Shown: positions 11,837 through 13,860 of the stretch, in pieces | Layout: every line of letters starts with the position of its first letter | How positions within the stretch are numbered: position 1 is the stretch's first letter | NCBI GenBank assembly: GCA_030612225.1 | Contig: JAUWOH010000039.1 | Coordinates: 1 to 13,860, forward strand | Source: Desulfobacteraceae bacterium | Lineage (GTDB): Bacteria; Desulfobacterota; Desulfobacteria; Desulfobacterales; JAUWMJ01 | Direction: 5' to 3' | Length of the DNA: 13,860 nt | Position numbers and translations under genes: made by a program | The notes under the pieces: model-generated | What the model was told of the DNA's origin: nothing | Database searches by the model: none | What the model saw: the letters and a program-made list of their open reading frames with translations, nothing else

Positions 11837-13699
11837 ATGAGCCTGCGAACCAAATTGCTTGTTTTCTCTATTATTCTTGCATTGATTCCCCTGGGAATTG
11901 CTGGAAGGAGCATGATTAAGATAACTAGGGATGAGTTAAAAAGTTCTGCCAACGATAAACTTATCATAACGGCTAAAAAAGTAACTCAGGAAATTGAGGA
12001 CTTTTATAAATATTCCTGGCTGGCTCCTCTCAGGTTGATAAAAAAAGCTGTCGAAAGTGAAGACCTGGGTGTTAATGCAAAGCTTTCTCTTCTAACCGAA
12101 GGAATGAAAAGTGTAACAGACATCGTAGCGCTTCAAATTTCTGTTCAGGGCGCTTCGACTCCACTTCTTGTTACTCAGGATGAATTTTCCAATAAACTTA
12201 AAAAAATATCAGTCGATTCGAGGCAATTATTAAAATTAACGCCCAAACGGATTGTCGCATTAAAAAATGAAAAAGAGGTTTATGCAGGCGATTTAACATA
12301 TCTGACCGAAGCAGATGCATGGTTAATTACGCTGATCCTTGAACTTGACAAAAGGACCTTTGGTCGCAGTGCAACCCTTTCCGCCAGAATAAATCTTGAT
12401 CGCCTTAGAAAACGCATTGAAAACCATCAATCTGCTGAAAAAACTCCCATAACACTAATTGACTTGCAGGGGCGAAAGATTTTTGCCTTCGGCATGCCGG
12501 ATCTCAGCGAGAACCGGCTTGTCAAAACAGTGAAGGAATTGCTGGCTTCGAATATTCGCACAATTGGCGCCCAGCCTTATCAGCGGCCCTCAGGTGAGAA
12601 AATGTTGGGTGCATACGGTATTCCCGGTATACTGAACATGGGAGTGATTGTTGAGAAAAATGAAGAAGACGCATACCAGGCGGCAACAGAAATGCAGCGA
12701 AACCTGATAATCTGGATTGTTTTCGGTTTTTCCGTAGCAGTGGCTGGAGCGATTATTGTTTCTGTTTCCCTGACAAGGCCCCTGTTGAAACTGACACGGG
12801 CTGCGCGCCAGATTTCGGAAGGCAATCTTTCGATTCGTATTGAGGGAAGAGAACAAAAAAATGAAATTGGTGAACTGTCCACGGCTTTTAATAAAATGGT
12901 GGACGATCTTCGTTTGTATATTGACAAATTGACGGAAACCACAAAAGCCAAGGAAAGAGTTGAGAGTGAACTGGAACTCGGCAAGACTATTCAGCAAGGT
13001 TTTCTTCCTAAAAAGTTTCCCCGGTTAAAGGAAATTGATGTTTGGGGTAAATGCGATCCTGCACGGGAAGTCGGTGGAGATTATTTTGATTTTTTTCAGA
13101 TTGACGATAATAATTGTGGAATAGTAATTGGTGATGTTTCCGGTAAAGGTGTTCCTTCCGCACTTTTTATGGCTGTAAGCCGCACATTATTTCGAATATT
13201 AAGCGCAAGAGACTTGCCTCCTGACATGGTGCTGACCGAGTTCAACGACAGGCTTGTTGCTTTGGACCAAGAGGCAAATATGTTTATAACGTTATTTTAT
13301 GGTGTGTTTAATATTACTACCGGTCGATTGATTTACTCAACGGCCGGGCACAATATGCCGTTTGTAAAGAAATCAATTGCTCCAGGTGAAAAGTTTGGTA
13401 TGTTACCACAGATGAAAACCATGGTAGCAGGGGTCATGGAAGGTATGTACATGGAGTTAGCCGAAATCAGTTTGAAGAAAGGGGGAGCTATAGTTCTGTA
13501 TACCGATGGTATAACCGAAGCTATAAACGATAAAGATGAAGAGTTCGGAGAAAAGCGCCTTGCTAAACTTCTTGATAAGTATGCAGACATGTCCGCACAA
13601 GATATGTGCGAAAAGTTAATTGAAGACGTATATGCTTTTCAGGCCGAAAGAGAGCAGTTTGATGACATGACAATGTTTATCTTAAAGGTTAAAAGATAA
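11837..13699 (+). CDS. Membrane sensor with HAMP and SpoIIE/RsbU-type PP2C Ser/Thr phosphatase domain
   Basis: 620 residues. TM1 at about 7-26, an extracytoplasmic sensing region at about 28-288 (probably Cache-like, not identified further), TM2 at about 290-311, HAMP at about 312-364 (TRPLLKLTRAARQISEGNLS and EIGELSTAFNKMVDDLR), a short coiled coil ending in ELELGKTIQQGFLPKKFP (378-395), then a complete PP2C/SpoIIE domain. Metal-binding aspartates are all present: EVGGDYFDFF (Asp415), GDVSGKGVPSALFMA (Asp433), LYTDGITEA (Asp557) and QFDDMTMFIL (Asp609-Asp610). Such proteins dephosphorylate a phosphoserine on an anti-sigma antagonist or similar partner in response to an external signal transmitted through HAMP. 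No antagonist or switch kinase gene is seen in this window. AGGA lies about 9 nt before the ATG. A foldback repeat occupies the region just upstream, and a promoter is not evident. Confidence 0.93.
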   Translation: MSLRTKLLVFSIILALIPLGIAGRSMIKITRDELKSSANDKLIITAKKVTQEIEDFYKYSWLAPLRLIKKAVESEDLGVNAKLSLLTEGMKSVTDIVALQISVQGASTPLLVTQDEFSNKLKKISVDSRQLLKLTPKRIVALKNEKEVYAGDLTYLTEADAWLITLILELDKRTFGRSATLSARINLDRLRKRIENHQSAEKTPITLIDLQGRKIFAFGMPDLSENRLVKTVKELLASNIRTIGAQPYQRPSGEKMLGAYGIPGILNMGVIVEKNEEDAYQAATEMQRNLIIWIVFGFSVAVAGAIIVSVSLTRPLLKLTRAARQISEGNLSIRIEGREQKNEIGELSTAFNKMVDDLRLYIDKLTETTKAKERVESELELGKTIQQGFLPKKFPRLKEIDVWGKCDPAREVGGDYFDFFQIDDNNCGIVIGDVSGKGVPSALFMAVSRTLFRILSARDLPPDMVLTEFNDRLVALDQEANMFITLFYGVFNITTGRLIYSTAGHNMPFVKKSIAPGEKFGMLPQMKTMVAGVMEGMYMELAEISLKKGGAIVLYTDGITEAINDKDEEFGEKRLAKLLDKYADMSAQDMCEKLIEDVYAFQAEREQFDDMTMFILKVKR

Positions 13700-13703
13700 A
13701 GCA

Positions 13704-13776
13704 TCGCTTTTTCAGTATTAATCAAGCGAAAATTCCGAATTGTGTATAAGCTTCAGCGTCCGTCTTCGCTGAAGCT
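13704..13776. repeat. Two inverted repeats after the phosphatase gene
   Basis: TCGCTT (13704-13709) and AAGCGA (13724-13729) flank a 14-nt loop, immediately after the stop codon. Then a perfect 10-bp stem, AGCTTCAGCG (13749-13758) with CGCTGAAGCT (13767-13776), closes the 8-nt loop TCCGTCTT. Neither has a T run, so they are not standard intrinsic terminators. The remainder to 13860 contains a degenerate second copy of the CTTCGCT...GAGCTAC pattern (about 13793-13815) and no gene. Confidence 0.6.
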
Positions 13777-13860
13777 ACACCGCGACAGGGCCGACTTCGC
13801 TCTCAGAGCTACGACGGGACAGGACAACCCAACATATTTTAGCACCCATTAACACAAACA

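Overview
The window reads as chromosomal DNA from a Gram-negative bacterium. It shows type I and lipoprotein signal peptides, a complete dipeptide-type ABC importer, and a c-di-GMP and PP2C signalling pair. Several gap repeats (a GGACT/AGTCC inverted repeat, GTTCGAY heptamers, AGACCTTTG-ended foldbacks) resemble ones I associate from memory with sulfate-reducing Desulfobacterota, probably Desulfobacterales. That placement is an inference; there is no rRNA or marker gene here. I see no CRISPR array, tRNA, transposase or phage gene.

Layout. Positions 1-1547 (minus) hold a nearly complete soluble periplasmic peptide-type solute-binding protein whose last residues run off the left edge. Positions 1971-2482 (minus) hold a small exported protein with two calcium-loop motifs; its frame is broken, most simply at a run of eight A. 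From 2604 to 8673 (plus) there is a five-gene dipeptide/oligopeptide importer: lipoprotein binding protein, two permeases, two ATPases. A near-perfect intrinsic terminator follows the binding-protein gene, and a 137-bp heptamer foldback separates permease 2 from ATPase 1. Positions 8674-8997 carry a roughly 200-bp imperfect palindrome between convergent genes. Positions 8998-9501 (minus) encode a zinc-ribbon, one-TM, OB-fold-like protein, divergent from the signalling genes. Positions 9768-11483 (plus) encode a REC / His-box / degenerate REC / GGDEF diguanylate cyclase, and 11837-13699 (plus) a membrane sensor with HAMP and a SpoIIE/PP2C phosphatase domain. The 353-bp gap between those two contains a row of four mini-hairpins with a 22-24 nt period and a 140-bp terminal-inverted-repeat foldback.

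How it works together. The importer captures peptides (probably di- to oligopeptides) in the periplasm and moves them inward with ATP; the internal terminator would make binding protein in excess over the membrane complex. The second binding protein may feed the same transporter or one off the left edge. The cyclase and the phosphatase are co-oriented and probably belong to the same signalling module, one making c-di-GMP and the other dephosphorylating a Ser/Thr-phosphorylated partner (typically an anti-sigma antagonist) not encoded here.

The strongest unexplained signals are the intergenic ones: the mini-hairpin row, which keeps its spacer sequence and pairing while the stem sequences change; the heptamer foldback in the operon; the two other foldbacks; and a short module shared between the 6.5 kb and 11.6 kb gaps. 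The most unusual protein is the cyclase, which has a His-box helix without a kinase ATPase domain and a second receiver whose phosphoacceptor Asp is Glu.
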